From: Bacteroidia bacterium | GTDB taxonomy: Bacteria > Bacteroidota > Bacteroidia > NS11-12g > UBA9320 | Length of the DNA stretch: 64,000 nt | Assembly: GCA_020849295.1 (NCBI GenBank) | Contig: JADLGN010000005.1 | Coordinates: forward strand, 1-64,000 | Reading direction: 5' to 3' | In this document: in pieces, positions 61,508 through 64,000 of the stretch | Layout of the letters: each line of letters begins with the position of its first letter | Position numbering within the stretch: the stretch's first letter is position 1 | Made by a program: the position numbers and the translations under genes | Notes under the pieces: model-generated | What the model saw: only the letters and a program-made list of their open reading frames with translations | Told to the model about the DNA's origin: nothing | The model's database searches: none

Positions 61508-63430
61508 ATGGCAAAATACTTCTTTCTTCTAATTTTTTTCTTAACATTTATTTCAAAAAACACAAATGCACAATCAGACACAATACAAACTTTCAGTTAT
61601 AAAGATTCAACAAAAAGAAGCGGAGTATTCAGATTTCCTTCAAAAAAGGAAAATTACCGAAAAGTATTAATGCTTTATACTCTCAAATGTTATCCTAAAG
61701 TTTCAAAATACGATAATAAATATCCTTGCGGAGAATGGGATTATCTAACATATACAATTATTACTGATAGTATTGGAAATCAAATAGAAATAGCACGGTA
61801 TATTACACCATACGGCATAAATCTATCATTGGGACCAAATGGCTTTACATGGATTTATGATGTTACTGATTATTTGCCATATCTTAGAGATTCTGTAAAA
61901 CTTTCAGCAGGAAATACACAAGAACTTCTTGATTTAAAATTTGTATTTGTAAAAGGAACATTACCAGCAGAAATACTAAAAGTAAATCAGATATGGGACA
62001 ATGGGGCAAAATCATACAGTTATTCTGATTTATCAAACGATAAAAAACTAAATTCAAAATCCGTAAAAATAGAAAACAACACAAAATCAATAAAATTCAG
62101 AAGCAGAATTACCGGACATGGGCATAATAGCAACGATGGTTCATATCCTCATTGCTGCGAATGGAAAAACAACAAGCACTTTCTGTTTTCGGGAAATAAA
62201 AAGATAAAAGAATGGCAAATTTGGCAAACTTTGGATTGTGCCGATAATCCGGTATTTCCACAAGGCGGCACTTGGCCCTATGCCCGTGAAGGCTGGTGCC
62301 CGGGTGATAGGGTAAAAGATACAGAATTTGATATTACAAATTATAAAAACAATGACAGTATAAATTTAGATTACAGAATTACTCCAGTACCTTCTGAAAA
62401 TATAGGAATGGGCAACGGAAATTATGTAATGGCTATGCACCTGATTCAATATGGTAAAACAAATTTTACAAATGATGCCGAAGTTTATGATATATTATCT
62501 CCCAATTCTGCTCAGATTTTTTCAAAATTCAGCCCTTCATGTGAAGAACCCAAAATTGTTATAAGAAATAATTCATCAGATACCATGACAAGTCTTGATA
62601 TTGAATATAACATTTCAGGAGGATATACTATGAAATACAAATGGAAAGGAAAACTCGGATTTTTGCAAACCGATAACGTACAACTACCCATTTTCGATGC
62701 CGGTTTTTATAGAGGTGATGGTAAAAATACGTTTTCAGTAAAAATTATCAACCGAAACGGAGTAAAAGACAATTATGAAGAAAATAATATTTTGACATCA
62801 AAGTTTAAAATGCCGGATATATATAAAGATAAAATTTATATAGAGTTTAAAACCAATAACAACCCAAATGAAAACAAATATATTTTAAAAGACTCACGCG
62901 ACAGCATTATTTTAATAAAAGAAAATCTCACTGCAAACAAAGTATATCGCGATACTTTGAAAAATATAAAATCCGGCTGCTATACTTTCGAGCTTACAGA
63001 TGAAGGAACAGACGGACTTAGTTTTTGGGCAAATGCATCGCAGGGAGCAGGATATTTAAGGTTTAGAAAGGCTACAGGAACCACTGTTTTAAAGAATTTC
63101 GGTTCAGATTTTGGGTATAGAATTTATTATTCATTCATTATTGACAGTTTGCAAAAAGGTATAGAACCTTTCTATCCTGAACCTGAAAATGGAATATTAA
63201 TATATCCAAACCCCAGCAATGGCAACTTTACTTTAACTACTTCCGGAATTTCAGGATATTACACACTTCAAATTTATAATACAATAGGTGAAAAAATTTA
63301 CGAAAGCGAGATAAATACTGACGTAGAAACAGATAAAACAATTAACAGTGGTGAAATGTCTTCGGGATTACATATTCTAAAATTATACAACGGAAATAAC
63401 CGTTTTGTAAAAAAAATAATAATTGAATAA
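61508..63430 (+). CDS. PNGase F-related secreted protein with T9SS sorting domain
   Basis: The product has 640 residues with a signal peptide (MAKYFFLLIFFLTFISKNTNA-Q). Residues about 25-310 match the peptide-N-glycosidase F N- and C-terminal beta-sandwich domains: LYTLKCYPKVSKYD, CGEWDYLTYTI, RYITPYGINLSLGPNGFTW, LSAGNTQELLDLKFVF and a Trp/Gly/His-rich GHGHNSNDGSYPHCCEW. A further beta domain (about 330-550) follows, and the last 80 residues (ILIYPNPSNGNFTLT to GLHILKLYNGNNRFVKKIII) are a type A T9SS sorting domain. PNGase F removes N-glycans from glycoproteins, but many relatives lack proof of that activity, so I keep the call to related. Confidence 0.88.
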   Translation: MAKYFFLLIFFLTFISKNTNAQSDTIQTFSYKDSTKRSGVFRFPSKKENYRKVLMLYTLKCYPKVSKYDNKYPCGEWDYLTYTIITDSIGNQIEIARYITPYGINLSLGPNGFTWIYDVTDYLPYLRDSVKLSAGNTQELLDLKFVFVKGTLPAEILKVNQIWDNGAKSYSYSDLSNDKKLNSKSVKIENNTKSIKFRSRITGHGHNSNDGSYPHCCEWKNNKHFLFSGNKKIKEWQIWQTLDCADNPVFPQGGTWPYAREGWCPGDRVKDTEFDITNYKNNDSINLDYRITPVPSENIGMGNGNYVMAMHLIQYGKTNFTNDAEVYDILSPNSAQIFSKFSPSCEEPKIVIRNNSSDTMTSLDIEYNISGGYTMKYKWKGKLGFLQTDNVQLPIFDAGFYRGDGKNTFSVKIINRNGVKDNYEENNILTSKFKMPDIYKDKIYIEFKTNNNPNENKYILKDSRDSIILIKENLTANKVYRDTLKNIKSGCYTFELTDEGTDGLSFWANASQGAGYLRFRKATGTTVLKNFGSDFGYRIYYSFIIDSLQKGIEPFYPEPENGILIYPNPSNGNFTLTTSGISGYYTLQIYNTIGEKIYESEINTDVETDKTINSGEMSSGLHILKLYNGNNRFVKKIIIE

Positions 63431-63492
63431 CTAATATATTAATTTGATTTATTGACTATAATTGCAAAAGAATTAATGCTTCATCAAGTTTA

Positions 63493-64000
63493 ATGCTATT
63501 TATAAATAATTTAATAGATAAAACAAAAAACTTTCAATTCAGCAGAAGAATAAACGCAAGAAATGGACATGAATTTCAAACAAAAACATTAAAAAAATTA
63601 CTCAAAAAAGCACAGTTTACTGAATTTGGTAAATTTTATGGGTTTGATGCGATATTAAAATCTGATAATATTTGTAAAACATTTAAAGAAAAAATACCCA
63701 GTGGCGATTATATGAAAATATTGTCCTGGTGGGAAAGAAGCCGCAATGGAGAACCAAATATTACATGGCCCGGCAAAGTTGATTTTTTTGCAGTAAGCAG
63801 CGGTACTACAGATAATAGCAGCAAATACATACCAATAACCGATCAAATGCTTAAAGCCATACAACGTGGAAGTATAAAGCAGATGATGTTTATTGCTAAA
63901 ACAGATATTCCTAAAGATCATATTGTAAAAAACTGGCTAATGATGGGCGGAAGTACAGACCTTGATTTTAATGGAATATATCACTCAGGAGACCTAAGCG
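63493..64000 (+). CDS. GH3 auxin-responsive-type acyl-adenylating protein, 5' part
   Basis: The ATG at 63493 opens a frame of 169 codons that runs off the window. It reads MLFINNLIDKTKNFQFSRR, and contains KLLKKAQFTEFGKFYGF, VDFFAVSSGTTDNSSKYIPIT (the ATP/AMP phosphate-binding SSGTT motif) and WLMMGGSTDL. These are features of the GH3 family, adenylate-forming enzymes that in plants join amino acids to hormones; the bacterial members have no settled substrate. Full-length members have about 500 residues, so about two thirds is missing. It follows the PNGase-related gene by 62 bases. Confidence 0.88.
   Translation, partial: MLFINNLIDKTKNFQFSRRINARNGHEFQTKTLKKLLKKAQFTEFGKFYGFDAILKSDNICKTFKEKIPSGDYMKILSWWERSRNGEPNITWPGKVDFFAVSSGTTDNSSKYIPITDQMLKAIQRGSIKQMMFIAKTDIPKDHIVKNWLMMGGSTDLDFNGIYHSGDLS

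Noticed and set aside
1..64000. CRISPR array, prophage, transposase or rRNA operon
   Set aside because: I saw no spaced repeat arrays, phage structural genes, transposases or rRNA sequence; only tRNA genes were found among structural RNAs.

Overview
The window looks like a chromosomal segment of an AT-rich member of the Bacteroidota. Supporting signs are: three proteins ending in type IX secretion (T9SS) sorting domains; families typical of the phylum (DUF4271, DUF3078, DUF6029-like, YfhO-like, RemB/Wzi-like barrel, a Bacteroidota-type RicT); and repeated TAnnTTTG promoter boxes just upstream of start codons. A giant 2-hydroxyacyl-CoA dehydratase activase-type protein and a membrane pyrophosphatase fit anaerobic or energy-limited life, while a 2-oxoglutarate dehydrogenase E1 suggests some oxidative metabolism. 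I cannot name a genus.

Positions 1-4753 are an accessory locus of unknown function. It holds three small secreted proteins that look like diverged paralogues, two larger secreted proteins of about 405 residues that look like a second paralogous pair (the second broken by a one-base frameshift), and a thioredoxin-like CxxC protein overlapping the end of the broken gene. This is the best candidate for an undescribed system. Positions 4754-5087 are gene-free apart from a short inverted repeat.

Positions 5088-26277 are mostly minus strand: the 1423-residue activase, a divergent pirin, ricT-holB-YfhO, a small membrane protein, a TehA-family transporter with operator-like repeats upstream, a two-component system, miaA, a pRiA4b ORF-3-like acidic protein, a membrane pyrophosphatase with a 14-cysteine C-terminal tail, and a tandem AAA+ CbxX-type protein. 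Positions 26451-26810 carry three tRNA genes (Ser-GCT, Pro-TGG, Arg-TCT).

Positions 27041-43015 contain a T9SS-exported beta-propeller protein, lipA, an outer-membrane barrel candidate, an OsmC protein, a 38-residue lipoprotein, a THUMP-like methyltransferase, hemD, a DUF4271 protein, a BamA/TamA-like barrel, a small lipoprotein, uvrB, ligA and a RemB/Wzi-like barrel.

Positions 43012-64000 contain serS, tilS, a 183-bp inverted-repeat element, a GT87-like membrane protein, glyA, DUF3078 and DUF6029-like proteins, a Pif1-like helicase, sucA, a seven-module PKD surface protein with its own terminator, an M13 peptidase, a small membrane protein, an aminopeptidase P, a PNGase F-related T9SS protein and the start of a GH3-family gene cut by the window edge. 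Housekeeping genes (uvrB, ligA, serS, tilS, glyA, holB, miaA, lipA, hemD) are interleaved with envelope and surface proteins.
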